In this document: in pieces, positions 47,336 to 56,896 of the stretch
Numbering within the stretch: position 1 is the first letter of the stretch
Layout: the number at the start of each line of letters is the position of its first letter
Origin: Planotetraspora phitsanulokensis
GTDB lineage: Bacteria; Actinomycetota; Actinomycetes; Streptosporangiales; Streptosporangiaceae
Length of the DNA: 64,000 nt
Assembly (NCBI RefSeq): GCF_016863295.1
Contig: NZ_BOOP01000023.1
Location: 124,001 to 188,000 of the forward strand
Direction of reading: 5' to 3'
The notes under the pieces: generated by a model
The model's input: only the letters and a program-made list of their open reading frames with translations
What the model was told of the DNA's origin: nothing
Database searches by the model: none
Position numbers and translations under genes: made by a program

Positions 47336-47968
47336 ATGAAACTCACCAAATTGGGCCATGCGTGCTGGCGTCTGGAGAAGAACGGATCGACGATCGTCAT
47401 CGACCCGGGGTCCTTCAGCGGAGAGGGCCTGCTCGACGGGGCGGACGCGGTTCTGATCACCCACGAGCACTTCGACCACGTCGACGAGGGACTGCTGAAG
47501 AGCATGCCTGCCGGCATCGAGGTCTGGACCTGCCAGGCCGTCGCCGACCAGCTCGGTGACATCCCGGCGAAGGTCCAGGTCGTGCGGGACACCGACGCCT
47601 TCACCACGGCGGGGTTCGATGTGAAGGTGATCGGCGAATGGCACGCCGTCAACCTGCCCGGTGTGGATCCCATCCAGAATGTCGGCTTTCTGGTGGACGA
47701 GGAGGTCTTCTACCCGGGCGACGCGCTGACCGTTCCCCAGGTCGACGTGCCCACGCTGCTCGTGCCGACGACCGGGCCGTGGATCAAGCTCGCCGAGACG
47801 ATCCAGTACCTCCGCGACGTGCGCCCGGACCGCGCGTACTCCACGCATGACGGCCTGGCCAACGACATCGGCCTCATGCTGATCGACAACTTCCTGGGCA
47901 TGGCAGCCGACAGCCAGAAGGCCGACATCCGCCGCGTCCCCGTCGGCGAGTCGGTCGAGCTGTCCTAG
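47336..47968 (+). CDS. UPF0173-type metal-dependent hydrolase
   Basis: A 210-residue metallo-beta-lactamase-fold protein. LTKLGHACWRLEKNGSTIVIDPG is the fold's start, LITHEHFDHVDEG is the HxHxDH metal site, and EWHAVNLPG, FYPGDALTVP and YSTHDGLANDIG supply the further ligands. The family is widespread and without an assigned substrate. No signal peptide. The ATG lies seven bases from TAGCTT, implying a leaderless mRNA. It converges on mnmA, with 11 bp between stops. Confidence 0.88.
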   Translation: MKLTKLGHACWRLEKNGSTIVIDPGSFSGEGLLDGADAVLITHEHFDHVDEGLLKSMPAGIEVWTCQAVADQLGDIPAKVQVVRDTDAFTTAGFDVKVIGEWHAVNLPGVDPIQNVGFLVDEEVFYPGDALTVPQVDVPTLLVPTTGPWIKLAETIQYLRDVRPDRAYSTHDGLANDIGLMLIDNFLGMAADSQKADIRRVPVGESVELS

Positions 47969-47979
47969 ACCGCTTCTCC

Positions 47980-49065
47980 CTAGACGGCCGAGGCGATCGT
48001 GGCAGATCCGATCACGGTGTCGCCGTCGTAGAGCACGGCGCCCTGGCCCGGCGCGACGCCGGTGGCCGGGGTGTCGAGCTCGATGTGCAGCAGGTCGCCG
48101 GACAACTGGGCACGGCAGCCGTACACCTCGCCGTGCGCGCGCAGCTGGACCGTGCACCTGATCGGCTCGTACGGCTCGGGCACGTGCCCGTTCCACACCG
48201 GCCGCTCGCCGACGATGCCGCGGACCTCCAAGGCGGCGCGCGGGCCGACCGTGACCGTGTTGGAGACCGGCTCGATCGACAACACGTACCGCGGCCGCCC
48301 GTCGCCGGCCGGGTGGTCGATGCGCAGCCCCTTGCGCTGGCCGACGGTGAACCCGAAGGCGCCCTCGTGGCTGCCGACGACCTGACCTGTGAGCGCGTCG
48401 ACGATCGGCCCCTCCGACGTCCCCAGGCGCTCGGACAGGAACGCGCGGGTGTCGCCGTCGGCGATGAAGCAGATGTCGTGGCTGTCCGGCTTGTCCGCCA
48501 CAGCCAGCCCACGCTCGGCGGCCTCCGCCCGAACCTGGGCCTTGGTGGAGTCGCCCAGCGGGAAGATCGCGTGCGCGAGCTGCTCACGGGTGAGCACGCC
48601 AAGCACGTACGACTGGTCCTTGCCCTCGTCGACGCTGCGCCGCAGCACCCCGTCCGACAGGCGCGCGTGATGGCCGGTGGCGACGGCGTCGAACCCGAGC
48701 GCGAGCGCGCGGTCGAGCACCGCCTCGAACTTGATTTTCTCGTTACAGCGCAGGCACGGGTTGGGCGTGCGGCCCGCGGCGTACTCGTTGACGAAGTCCT
48801 CCACCACGTCGTGATGGAACCGCTCGGCCATGTCCCAGATGTAGAACGGGATGCCGATCACGTCGGCGGCGCGCCGGGCGTCGCGGGAGTCCTCGAGGGT
48901 GCAACAACCGCGGGCCCCGGTCCGGTACGACTGGGGATTGGACGAGAGCGCGAGGTGGATGCCGGTCACGTCGTGCCCCGCCTCGGCGATCCGGGCGGCG
49001 GCGACGGCGGAGTCCACGCCGCCGGACATGGCGGCGAGCACGCGAAGCCTCTGAGTGGAACCCAT
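47980..49065 (-). CDS. mnmA: tRNA-specific 2-thiouridylase
   Basis: A 361-residue enzyme that inserts sulfur at U34 of Glu/Gln/Lys tRNAs. The PP-loop is [20 protein letters not shown]. The two catalytic cysteines are in [15 protein letters not shown] and [11 protein letters not shown], and [14 protein letters not shown] is the conserved tRNA-contact segment. Sulfur should come from the IscS-type desulfurase encoded 1.2 kb away at 50272. TAATCT lies 9 nt before the ATG, so the 5' UTR is very short. Confidence 0.96.
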   Translation of the reverse strand: MGSTQRLRVLAAMSGGVDSAVAAARIAEAGHDVTGIHLALSSNPQSYRTGARGCCTLEDSRDARRAADVIGIPFYIWDMAERFHHDVVEDFVNEYAAGRTPNPCLRCNEKIKFEAVLDRALALGFDAVATGHHARLSDGVLRRSVDEGKDQSYVLGVLTREQLAHAIFPLGDSTKAQVRAEAAERGLAVADKPDSHDICFIADGDTRAFLSERLGTSEGPIVDALTGQVVGSHEGAFGFTVGQRKGLRIDHPAGDGRPRYVLSIEPVSNTVTVGPRAALEVRGIVGERPVWNGHVPEPYEPIRCTVQLRAHGEVYGCRAQLSGDLLHIELDTPATGVAPGQGAVLYDGDTVIGSATIASAV

Positions 49066-49167
49066 AACACTTCGAGATTACCCGTACGGCGGGGCTGATC
49101 CGCCGCCGCGGACGGCTCTCGCGGCCGCGTTGGCACCGGAGCGGACGACCTGCGAGGATTCGGGGTC

Positions 49168-50208
49168 ATGCGACTGTTCGGGCGCAAGAGCCAGCCGGTC
49201 GACCCGGCTGAGGCCATCGCGGACTTCTGGACCTGGTGGCGGCAGACCCGCCCCGAGATCGACTCCCACATCGAGGCGGAGGACACCGAGGCGCTCGCCG
49301 GGCTCGTCGGCGCCGCCGTCACCGCACTCGACCCGGCCCTCATCTGGGAGATCGCGCCGGGCCTCACGGCACGGCACGCCCTCGTCGTCAGCGCGTCCGG
49401 CGATCCCGAGCTGCGGTCCTTCGCCCACCGGTGGGCGCTGGCCGCCCCTCCGGCGGACGACCAGTGGGAGTTCCATCCGTCCCGCCAGGCCAACCCGAGG
49501 GCGGCCGAGATGTCCGTCGACGTGGCCGGCAGGGAGTTCGGCCTCGACCGGCTGGTGCTGGGCCTGCGTGTTCCGCCGGGCACCGCCCGCGTCGACATTT
49601 CCGCCTTCCACCCGATATTTCCGGATATCGATGATGAGACTCGGCTGGAGACGACCCTTCTCGCCCTCGACTGGCTCCTTGGCGAGGACGAGGTCGCCCG
49701 CTGGGTGGGGGACATCGTCGCGGCCGAGTTCGAGCCCATCGACGCCATCCCCGCGATCCACCTTCCCGCCGTCGTCGCCGACGTCGCCGACGGGGTCAAG
49801 CCCGACCAGTGGGCGATGCTCGAAGGCCAGACGGCACAGGGCGCACGCCTGACGGTGACGGCCCGCCACCCCCTGCGCCCGGTCGACCATCCGCTGTTCG
49901 ACCAGCACATCGCGATCACCCTGCCGTACGAACACGCGGACGGGGACGGGCAGCCGGCCGGAGCGTCCCTGCAGGCGCTGCGCACGTTCGAGGAGCGCCT
50001 GGGCGAGCGGCTCGACAAGCTCGGTTCGGCCGTGCTCGCGGCGCATCTGAGCACCGGGGGCGTGCGGGTGCTCAACGTCTACGCCGACCCGTCGAGCGAC
50101 GCCGCTCCTGTGATCAAGGAACTCGTCTCGGGCTGGGCGGAGGGCCGGGCGCGGGTCGACGTGGCCGACGACCCGTCCTGGAGCGCCGTCGCGCACTTCC
50201 TGACCTGA
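49168..50208 (+). CDS. Conserved hypothetical protein
   Basis: A 346-residue soluble protein starting RLFGRKSQPVDPAEAIADFW and TWWRQTRPEID. It is acidic, has no signal peptide or membrane segment, and shows alternating beta/alpha pattern with HALVVSASGDPELRSFAHRW, LTVTARHPLRPVDHPLFDQH and a C-terminal VRVLNVYADPSSDAAPVIKELVS. The middle and end resemble DUF695-type proteins, but I am not certain. It sits between mnmA (divergent) and iscS (convergent), both sulfur-trafficking genes; whether that is meaningful is unknown. Confidence 0.7.
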   Translation: MRLFGRKSQPVDPAEAIADFWTWWRQTRPEIDSHIEAEDTEALAGLVGAAVTALDPALIWEIAPGLTARHALVVSASGDPELRSFAHRWALAAPPADDQWEFHPSRQANPRAAEMSVDVAGREFGLDRLVLGLRVPPGTARVDISAFHPIFPDIDDETRLETTLLALDWLLGEDEVARWVGDIVAAEFEPIDAIPAIHLPAVVADVADGVKPDQWAMLEGQTAQGARLTVTARHPLRPVDHPLFDQHIAITLPYEHADGDGQPAGASLQALRTFEERLGERLDKLGSAVLAAHLSTGGVRVLNVYADPSSDAAPVIKELVSGWAEGRARVDVADDPSWSAVAHFLT

Positions 50209-50227
50209 CGCGACCGGGCGGTAGCGC

Positions 50228-50269
50228 GGTCTCCGGAGGCCTCGGTCTCCGGAGGCCTCGGTCTCCGGA
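50228..50269. repeat. 16-bp tandem repeat, 2.6 copies
   Basis: GGTCTCCGGAGGCCTC occurs at 50228-50243 and 50244-50259, with a third partial copy GGTCTCCGGA at 50260-50269. It contains the palindromes TCCGGA and AGGCCT. It ends 2 bp from the iscS stop and fills the gap between two convergent genes. Confidence 0.8.
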
Positions 50270-50271
50270 AA

Positions 50272-51441
50272 TCAGCTCCTGGAGACGGAGGTGAGCCCGG
50301 CGCGGCGGGCGCGCTCCACGACCAGTCCGATGACCTCGCCCACCCGCTCCACGTCGGCCATGGTCGAGGTGTGGCCGAGGGAGAAGCGCAACGATCCGCG
50401 GGCGCGGGCGCCGTCCTGTCCCATCGCCAGCAGCACGTGGGACGGCTGCGCCACACCGGCCGAGCAGGCGGACCCGGTCGAACACTCCACTCCCCTGGCG
50501 TCGAGGAGCATCAGCAGCGCGTCGCCCTCGCAGCCGGGGAAGGAGAAGTGGGCGTTGCCCGGCAGGCGCTCGGTGGGATGGCCGTTCACGATGACGTCGG
50601 GGACGGCCTCACGCACCCTGCTGATCAGGTCGTCACGCAGGATGGACAGCCGGTCGGCGGTGTCGGCCCTGCGGTCGACCGCCGAGCGCACCGCGGCCGC
50701 GAACCCCGCGATGGCGGGCGCGTCGAGCGTGCCGGATCGGACGTCGCGCTCCTGACCGCCGCCGTGGAGCACCGGCACCGGATCGACCCCGCGCGCGAGC
50801 AGCAGGGCGCCGACGCCGATGGGACCGCCCACCTTGTGCCCGGAGACCGTCATCGCGTCGACGCCCGACTCCGCGAACGACACGGGCAGCTGGGCGACCG
50901 CCTGCACGGCGTCGGTGTGGAACGGGATGCCGTGCTCGTGCGCGATCGCGGCAAGCTCCTTGATCGGCTGGACGGTTCCCACCTCGTTGTTGGCCCACAT
51001 CACGCTCACCAGGGCGACGTCCGCGGGGTCGCGTTCGATGGCGGCGCGGAGCGTGTCGGGGTGCACGCGCCCGTGCTCGTCGACCTCGAGGAGTTCGACG
51101 GTCGCACCGTGGTTGTCGGCCAGCCAGTGGGCGGGGTCGAGCGCCGCGTGGTGTTCCACCGCGCTGATGAGGATCCTCGGCCGCTTCCTGGCCCAGAACA
51201 ACCCCTTGATCGCCAGGTTGTCCGCCTCGGTTCCGCCCGCGGTGAAGACGACCTCGCTCGGCCGGGCCCCCAGCGCGCTCGCGATCGTCTCCCTGGACTC
51301 CTCCACGACCCGGCGGGTGCGCCGGCCGGTCGCGTGGAGGGATGAGGCGTTGCCCACCTGTCCCAGCTGCGCGGTCATGGCCTCGATGGCCTCGGGAAGC
51401 ATCGGGGTGGTCGAGGCATGGTCCAGATACGCAGTTCCCAC
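50272..51441 (-). CDS. iscS: Cysteine desulfurase
   Basis: A 389-residue fold-type I PLP enzyme that takes sulfur from cysteine. [18 protein letters not shown] marks the start, the PLP lysine is in [18 protein letters not shown], and the mobile-loop catalytic Cys is in [17 protein letters not shown]. This is the IscS/NifS (group I) type. Neighbourhood with mnmA matches mycobacteria, so tRNA thiolation and Fe-S cluster supply are likely roles. Confidence 0.94.
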   Translation of the reverse strand: MGTAYLDHASTTPMLPEAIEAMTAQLGQVGNASSLHATGRRTRRVVEESRETIASALGARPSEVVFTAGGTEADNLAIKGLFWARKRPRILISAVEHHAALDPAHWLADNHGATVELLEVDEHGRVHPDTLRAAIERDPADVALVSVMWANNEVGTVQPIKELAAIAHEHGIPFHTDAVQAVAQLPVSFAESGVDAMTVSGHKVGGPIGVGALLLARGVDPVPVLHGGGQERDVRSGTLDAPAIAGFAAAVRSAVDRRADTADRLSILRDDLISRVREAVPDVIVNGHPTERLPGNAHFSFPGCEGDALLMLLDARGVECSTGSACSAGVAQPSHVLLAMGQDGARARGSLRFSLGHTSTMADVERVGEVIGLVVERARRAGLTSVSRS

Positions 51442-51520
51442 AGCCCCTCCAGATTCCTTACCTCAGCCAACCAAGCGTATCCGGCATGAGGAGACGCTCC
51501 ATCCTCGAATTGGCTACTTA

Positions 51521-51539
51521 ACCGTCCAGACGGTACAGT
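51521..51539 (+). promoter_or_regulatory. TetR operator and -10 of tetR
   Basis: The palindrome ACCGTC-CA-GACGGT (51521-51534) directly abuts TACAGT (51534-51539), which is seven bases from the tetR ATG. The operator thus fills the spacer of a leaderless promoter; autorepression is expected. Confidence 0.65.
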
Positions 51540-51546
51540 AACTGCC

Positions 51547-52038
51547 ATGAGGAGGGACGAGCTACTCGACGCGGCGGAGTGCCTGCTGGAGGACCAGGGG
51601 TCCCAGGGGCTCACGCTGGCCGCCGTGGCCGAGCGCGCCGGCGTCAGCAAGGGCGGTCTCCTCTACCACTTCGCGCACAAGGAAGCCCTGATCAAAGCCA
51701 TGATCGAACGCCTCATCGGCGAGTTCGACGCGATGATCGAGGCCCAGCGCGAGACCACGTACACGCGCGCCTATCTGAAGGCGACCTTCGAGGCCATCGA
51801 GACCGGCAGGCTGAGACGCTGGGCCGTGGTGACGGGAGCGGCGGGCGATCCCGAGCTCCTCGCTCCCCTGCGAGAGGCGATGGCCCGCTGGCATCGGCAC
51901 GGCTTGGACGACGAGCCCGACCCGCGGACGTCCCAGATCGTACGGCTGGCGTGCGAGGGCGTCTGGGAGGTCGCCACCCACTGTCCGGCGATCGTCGACT
52001 ACGCCGCGGTGCGGCAGGGGCTGCTCGCCCTGCTCTGA
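51547..52038 (+). CDS. TetR-family regulator
   Basis: A 163-residue repressor. The helix-turn-helix is RRDELLDAAECLLEDQGSQG with LTLAAVAERAGVSKGGLLYHF, followed by KEALIKAMIERLI. The C-terminal ligand domain is short (TetR_C-type, GRLRRWAVVTGAAGDPELLAPL, ACEGVWEVATHC). It is divergent from iscS and 108 bp upstream of an MFS exporter on the same strand, a usual regulator-efflux pair. Confidence 0.9.
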   Translation: MRRDELLDAAECLLEDQGSQGLTLAAVAERAGVSKGGLLYHFAHKEALIKAMIERLIGEFDAMIEAQRETTYTRAYLKATFEAIETGRLRRWAVVTGAAGDPELLAPLREAMARWHRHGLDDEPDPRTSQIVRLACEGVWEVATHCPAIVDYAAVRQGLLALL

Positions 52039-52056
52039 TTCCCCCCAGTTCTTGGT

Positions 52057-52094
52057 GGTCGCCCCTTCCGGCAATACGGCCGGTCGGGGCGACC
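52057..52094 (+). terminator. Hairpin between tetR and the MFS gene
   Basis: 9-bp perfect stem GGTCGCCCC/GGGGCGACC enclosing a second CCGG/CCGG pairing. There is no U-tract. It may attenuate read-through into the exporter or simply end the tetR transcript. Confidence 0.45.
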
Positions 52095-52146
52095 GGCTTC
52101 TGTCTGCCCGCTTAATCCGACTCGGAAACCCTGAAAGGAACCCGTG

Positions 52147-53346
52147 ATGACCCGCGCCCTGAGGACGGCCCGCAACGGTGCCGTTCTCACGTTCGTCCTG
52201 GCCGGCCTAATGTGCGGAACGTTCACCGTGCGCCTCCCCGCGCTGGCGGAAAGGCTCCAGTTACCGGAGTCCGCCGTCGGCGTCGCCCTGCTCGCCTGGG
52301 GCGTCGGCGCACTGCTGAGCATGCAGGCGATGCGGGTGATCATGGCGAAGGCCGGCAGTCGCGCGGTCCTCAGGATCGCGGCCCCCCTCTGCGCGGTCTC
52401 GCTGGTGCTCGTCGCCTTCGCCCCCACCTTCCCGCTCATGGTGCTGGCCACCGCGGTCTTCGGCATGACCTTCGGCGCGGTGGACGTCGCCATGAACGCG
52501 CAGGGCTCGGCGGTCGAGCAGGCCTACGGCCACTCGCTGATGAGCGGCATGCACGCGGGCTGGTGCGTGGGCGCGATCTCGGCAGGGCTCGTCGGCACCG
52601 TCGCCATCGCGGCCGACCTGTCGCTCACCGCCCACCTGACGGTGATCGGGCTGATCTCCCTGCCCGTCGTGGCAGTTCTGGGCCGCACCTACGTGCCGGA
52701 CCCGGTCGCCGAGCCCGAGCCGGGACACGCCCGGAAGAGGCTGCCCGGCGTGATCTATCTCCTCGGCGCGATCACGTTCGGCGCGTTCATGATCGAGGGC
52801 ATCGTGGCCGACTGGAACGGGCTCTATCTCCTGGACACGCTCGGCGCCCCGGAGGCGGTCGCCGCGCTCGGCTACCCGGCGTTCGAGCTGGGCATGCTGC
52901 TCGGCCGGCTCTCCGGAGACCGGCTCCGCGGCAAGTACGGCGCACGCGGGCTGATCCTGTTCTCCGGCGGCGCGACGGCGACCACGTTCCTGCTCGTCAT
53001 CGCCGCCCCGTCCGCCCTCACCGCCGTGAGCGCCATGATCTTCGTCGGCCTGGCCGTGGCGACGATCTCGCCGATGGCCCTGTCCCTCGCGGGCACGGCG
53101 ACGGCGAACCCCGGTCCGGCGATCGCCCAGGCGGGCGCGATGGGCTACGCGGGCCTGCTGCTCGGCCCGGTCGTGATCGGCGGGCTGTCCTCCATGACCT
53201 CGTTGCGGACCGCCATGGCGACCGCGGTCGTGCTCGGCGTGTTCGTGGCCGGCGCCGCCCGGTTCCTGCCGAAGCCGCTCCCGGTCGTCGTCGAGTCGGA
53301 GACGCTGCTCGAACTGGAGGAGGAGGAGTTGCCGCTGGCCGCCTGA
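52147..53346 (+). CDS. MFS transporter
   Basis: A 399-residue protein with about twelve membrane segments: GAVLTFVLAGLMCGTFTVRL (TM1), GVALLAWGVGALLSMQAMR, FGMTFGAVDVAMNAQGSAVE (TM4, typical of the FucP/YbjJ-like branch of MFS) and ITFGAFMIEGIVADWNGLYL (TM7). The C-terminus is acidic (ETLLELEEEELPLAA). AAGGA precedes ATG 52147. The substrate is unknown; co-location with tetR suggests an exported or signalling compound. Confidence 0.9.
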   Translation: MTRALRTARNGAVLTFVLAGLMCGTFTVRLPALAERLQLPESAVGVALLAWGVGALLSMQAMRVIMAKAGSRAVLRIAAPLCAVSLVLVAFAPTFPLMVLATAVFGMTFGAVDVAMNAQGSAVEQAYGHSLMSGMHAGWCVGAISAGLVGTVAIAADLSLTAHLTVIGLISLPVVAVLGRTYVPDPVAEPEPGHARKRLPGVIYLLGAITFGAFMIEGIVADWNGLYLLDTLGAPEAVAALGYPAFELGMLLGRLSGDRLRGKYGARGLILFSGGATATTFLLVIAAPSALTAVSAMIFVGLAVATISPMALSLAGTATANPGPAIAQAGAMGYAGLLLGPVVIGGLSSMTSLRTAMATAVVLGVFVAGAARFLPKPLPVVVESETLLELEEEELPLAA

Positions 53347-53398
53347 CGGTGACATTTGTCCTGGAGGGCGGCATGGCGGCCGGAGCCCTGCTCACGGA

Positions 53399-53441
53399 AA
53401 AGGGAGCGGCGCCGCACGACATGTGCGGCGCCGCTCCCTTT
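53399..53441. terminator. Bidirectional terminator MFS/etfA
   Basis: A perfect 19-bp stem (AAAGGGAGCGGCGCCGCAC and its complement) with loop GACAT between the convergent stops. A and T runs flank it on both sides, so it can work in either direction. Confidence 0.9.
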
Positions 53442-53462
53442 CGCGCGGTTCCTACGTGCTGC

Positions 53463-54416
53463 CTACTTGCGCTTCTCGATCTCTTCGGTCAACTGGGGGA
53501 CGACCTGGAAGAGGTCGCCCACGACGCCGAAGTCGGCGATCTCGAAGATCGGGGCCTCGGAGTCCTTGTTGATCACGACGATGGTCTTCGACGTCTGCAT
53601 GCCCGCCCGGTGCTGGATGGCGCCGGAGATGCCGGCCGCGATGTACAGCTGCGGCGACACGGTCTTGCCCGTCTGCCCGACCTGGAACTGGTGCGGATAC
53701 CAGCCCGCGTCGGTGGCGGCGCGGGACGCGCCGACCGCCGCGCCGAGCGAGTCGGCCAGCTTCTCGATGATCGCGAAGTTCTCACCGGAGCCGACGCCGC
53801 GGCCGCCGGAGACCACGATCGCGGCCTCGGTGAGCTCGGGACGGGCGCCCCTCTCCTGCTTGACGCGCTCGACGACCTTCGCCGCACGGGCGGAGTCCGA
53901 CAGGGCGATCTCGACCTTCTCCTCGGCGCCCGCGCCGGCCTCGGCGACGGGAGCGGTGGAGTTCGGGCGGACCGCCACGATCGGCGTCCCCTTGGTCACG
54001 CGGCTGCGCACGTTGACGCCGCCACCGAAGATCGACTGGTCGGCGACGAAGCCCTCGCTCAGGCCCACCGCGTCGGTGATCACACCGGAGTCGGTCTTGA
54101 TGGCCAGGCGGCCCGCGATCTCCTTGCCCTCGGCCGTGGCGGCGACGAGCACCGCGGCCGGCGAGGCGTCGGACACGAGCTTGGCCAGCAACTCGGCCTT
54201 CGGCGCCACGACGTGGTCGACGATCTCCTCGCTCGACGCGACGTAGATCTTGGCCGCGCCGTACTCGGCGAGCTTGGCCTTCGCGGCGTCCGTGTACCCG
54301 GGGCCGGCCCAGACGGCTGACGGCTCGCCCAGCGACCGCGCCAGGGTCAGCAGTTCGAGGGTGACCTTCTTGACGTCACCGTCGGCGTGCTCGACGAGCA
54401 CCAGAATCTCACTCAT
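53463..54416 (-). CDS. etfA: Electron transfer flavoprotein alpha subunit
   Basis: A 317-residue FAD-binding subunit. The FAD signature is VSGGRGVGSGENFAIIEKLA followed by GASRAATDAGWYPHQFQVGQ, TGKTVSPQLYIAAGISGAIQH and FGVVGDLFQVVPQLTEEI. It passes electrons from acyl-CoA dehydrogenases to the quinone pool. ATG 54416 begins the family-standard SEILVLVEHADGDVKK. It follows etfB by 11 bp. Confidence 0.96.
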   Translation of the reverse strand: MSEILVLVEHADGDVKKVTLELLTLARSLGEPSAVWAGPGYTDAAKAKLAEYGAAKIYVASSEEIVDHVVAPKAELLAKLVSDASPAAVLVAATAEGKEIAGRLAIKTDSGVITDAVGLSEGFVADQSIFGGGVNVRSRVTKGTPIVAVRPNSTAPVAEAGAGAEEKVEIALSDSARAAKVVERVKQERGARPELTEAAIVVSGGRGVGSGENFAIIEKLADSLGAAVGASRAATDAGWYPHQFQVGQTGKTVSPQLYIAAGISGAIQHRAGMQTSKTIVVINKDSEAPIFEIADFGVVGDLFQVVPQLTEEIEKRK

Positions 54417-54427
54417 CTCGGGGCCCC

Positions 54428-55207
54428 TCAGACGAACTTCTTCGACGCGAGGAACTCGGCGGCCTTCACGCCGCCGTCGCCCTCGTCCTTGACCACGGTG
54501 CCCGCCGCGCGGGGCGGCGCGGCCGCGAATTCCACGACCTCGCTCCACGCGCTCGCCAGGCCGACCTGCTCGGCCGAGATCTCCGCGTCGCCGACGGCGA
54601 GCGTCTCGACCGGCTTCTTCTTGGCGGCCATGATGCCCTTGAAGGACGGGTACCGCGGCTCGTTGATCTTCTCGACCACGGACACGACGGCGGGCAGCGA
54701 CGCCTCAACCCTGTCGAAGCCGTAGTCGGTCACCCGCTGGATCGTGATCGCCGATCCGTTCACCTCGACCTTGTTGGCGAGGGTCAGCTGGGGCGCGCCC
54801 AGCCGCTCGGCCAACATCGCGGCGAGCACGCCGGTGCGGGCGTCGGTCGACTCCGAGCCCAGGATCACCAGGTCGAAGCCGATCTTCTTGAGCGTCTCCG
54901 CCAGTGCGTAGGAGGTGGACAGGGCGTCCGAGCCGTGCAGCGCGTCGTCGCTGAGGTGGACGGCCTTGTCGGCGCCCATCGCGAGCGCCTTGCGGATGGT
55001 CTCGGTGGCCTTGGCCGGGCCCATGGTAAGGACGGTCACCTCACCCCCGTGAGCCTCCTTGAGCCGCAGCGCCTCCTCGACCGCGTACTCGTCGAGCTCG
55101 TTGACGACGCCGTCGGCGGCGTCGCGGTCGAGCGTCTTGTCATCGGACCTCAGCTTGCGCTCGGTCGCCGTGTCGGGGACCTGCTTCACGCAGACGACGA
55201 TGTTCAT
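54428..55207 (-). CDS. etfB: Electron transfer flavoprotein beta subunit
   Basis: A 259-residue AMP-binding subunit: NIVVCVKQVPDTATERKL, VNELDEYAVEEALRLKE and DLVILGSESTDARTGVLAAM, with the beta signature VEASLPAVVSVVEKINEPRYP ahead of FKGIMAAKKKP. GGGGAGG lies upstream of the ATG, at longer than usual spacing. First gene of etfB-etfA; a TACCCGTGGGTA palindrome lies about 155 bp upstream. Confidence 0.96.
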   Translation of the reverse strand: MNIVVCVKQVPDTATERKLRSDDKTLDRDAADGVVNELDEYAVEEALRLKEAHGGEVTVLTMGPAKATETIRKALAMGADKAVHLSDDALHGSDALSTSYALAETLKKIGFDLVILGSESTDARTGVLAAMLAERLGAPQLTLANKVEVNGSAITIQRVTDYGFDRVEASLPAVVSVVEKINEPRYPSFKGIMAAKKKPVETLAVGDAEISAEQVGLASAWSEVVEFAAAPPRAAGTVVKDEGDGGVKAAEFLASKKFV

Positions 55208-55361
55208 GGCCGGTGGCCGACCTCCCCTTTCCGTACGGCTGACGCCGCGGTTTATCGGACGCGCCCGTGGGGGTACGCGCACGTCTTGCAAGACTGCCAG
55301 GAGCTCGTAAGGCTGATGACAGTGGGTGTCCCGGAGTCCTCCCTGGCCCCCAGGCGCCATG

Positions 55362-55373
55362 TTACCCGTGGGT
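55362..55373. promoter_or_regulatory. Palindrome upstream of etfBA
   Basis: TACCC-GT-GGGTA, a perfect inverted repeat in the otherwise gene-free 292-bp stretch 55208-55499. The form suits a TetR-type lipid-metabolism repressor, which is a guess. Confidence 0.35.
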
Positions 55374-55476
55374 AGCTTGGTCGCAAACTTCCGGCCACGG
55401 GCGACGTGACCGTGCTCATACCCGGAAGTCCGCTCCCGCCACGATACCGAACTTTATTCCAGAACCTGCAGCCGCC

Positions 55477-55492
55477 CCGGCCGGTCGGCCGG
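55477..55492 (-). terminator. Possible terminator of the kinase operon
   Basis: CCGGCCG/CGGCCGG inverted repeat with a 2-nt centre, 8 bp past the stop at 55500. There is no U-tract. Confidence 0.4.
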
Positions 55493-55499
55493 TGAGCCG

Positions 55500-56855
55500 T
55501 CAGCTGGCGACGACGAGGGCGATCAGCAGGAACAGGACGGTGCCGACGGCGAGCAGCAGCGTCGTCGTGCTGAAGAGGCTGCTCAGCAGGGCCCAGACGG
55601 CCACGGCGCCGACGCCGCCGATGACGTCGACGAGCACGCGGGAACGCGACCGCGCGAGCAACCCCATCGCCGCGTCGGCCACGACGAAGATGCCGTACAG
55701 CACGAGCAGCAGGAGAGAGACCTCGGGCAGGTACTGCCGTGCCGCGGCGGCGAACAGCCCGACGACCAGGCTCGATCCGATCATCCAGCGCCGGTGCAGC
55801 TTCTGGCGGTGCCGGGCACGCGCGTCGTCGACCGACCGCTTCTTGGCGGTGGGTCGCCATTCCTGGGTCCGCGCCTCGCTGATCCCGCCGCCGGCGGCGG
55901 TCACGTCGGCGTCCCGGTAGTCGAGCGGGTGCCGTCCACGCGGCGGGACCGGCTCGGCGTATCCCTCGGCGTATCCGTTGAAGGGCGGAAGCTCGCCCGA
56001 GTACAGCGGGCCGGGCTGGGCGGACCGCCTGCCCGCGCCACGCGGCTCGGCGGGCTCGGCCACCGCGGGCGCGGCCACCCCGAGACGTGCGGCCAGTTGC
56101 GTCGCGTCCGGCCGCGCGGCCGGATCGGTCCGCAGGCACTCCGCGAGCAGGGGACCGAGCCAGGAGGGGACGCCGGACAGGTCCGGCTCGCGGTGGACGA
56201 CCCGGTAGGCGACCGCCGCCGCCGGTCCCGTCCCGTACGGCTGCCGCCCCGCCGCGGCGAACGCCAGGGTCGCGGCCCAGGCGAAGACGTCGGCCTCCGG
56301 ACCGGCGTCGCGGCCTTCCAGCACCTCCGGAGCCAGGTAGCCGGGCGTGCCGACCACGGCGCCCGACGCCGTGACGGAGGCGGACTCGAGCGCGCAGGCG
56401 ATCCCGAAGTCGATCACATACGGCTCTCCGTCGGAGATGATCACGTTGGCCGGCTTCAGATCCCGGTGGACGACCCCGGCGGCGTGGATCGACCCGAGTG
56501 CCTCCGACAGCCCGCGCGCGAGCCGTACGAGATCGTCGCCCCGGACGGGGCCGTCGGACGCGATCACCGTGCTGAGCGGGCGGCCCTGCACGTATCGGGT
56601 GACGATGTAGGGCCGTGCCCCGGTCAGCGAGGCGTCGAGGACCTCGGCGATGTGGGGTCCGCGCACCCGGCGCATCGTCTCGACCTCGCGGGCGAGCCGG
56701 GTGAGGGCGAAGGCGTCGGAGGCCACATGGGGGTGGAGCACCTTGACCGCGACGGTGTGGCCCCCCGCGTCGAGGGCCAGGTGCACCTCGCCGAATCCGC
56801 CGGACCCCAGCAGGGAGAGCAGACGATAGGAGCCGAGGTCTTCCTGCGAACTCAT
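55500..56855 (-). CDS. Membrane Ser/Thr protein kinase (third of three)
   Basis: A 451-residue PknB-type kinase. The catalytic domain (10-270) has GSGGFGEVHLA (17-27), Lys38 in VAVKVLHPH, HRDLKPAN with Asp132, DFG with Asp149 and APEVLEG. A Pro-containing juxtamembrane region follows, then about three to four C-terminal hydrophobic segments (WMIGSSLVVGLFAAAA, VSLLLLVLYGIFVVADAAM, LLLAVGTVLFLLIALVVAS). No external sensor domain (such as PASTA) is present. ATG 56855 follows GAAGGGAG. Last gene of a three-kinase run. A longer reading in this frame continues upstream to 58139 but overlaps the second kinase and is not real. Confidence 0.92.
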   Translation of the reverse strand: MSSQEDLGSYRLLSLLGSGGFGEVHLALDAGGHTVAVKVLHPHVASDAFALTRLAREVETMRRVRGPHIAEVLDASLTGARPYIVTRYVQGRPLSTVIASDGPVRGDDLVRLARGLSEALGSIHAAGVVHRDLKPANVIISDGEPYVIDFGIACALESASVTASGAVVGTPGYLAPEVLEGRDAGPEADVFAWAATLAFAAAGRQPYGTGPAAAVAYRVVHREPDLSGVPSWLGPLLAECLRTDPAARPDATQLAARLGVAAPAVAEPAEPRGAGRRSAQPGPLYSGELPPFNGYAEGYAEPVPPRGRHPLDYRDADVTAAGGGISEARTQEWRPTAKKRSVDDARARHRQKLHRRWMIGSSLVVGLFAAAARQYLPEVSLLLLVLYGIFVVADAAMGLLARSRSRVLVDVIGGVGAVAVWALLSSLFSTTTLLLAVGTVLFLLIALVVAS

Positions 56856-56896
56856 CCCGCTCCCTTCGCGCCGGTGCGTCCCGTCAGCCGGCCCGT

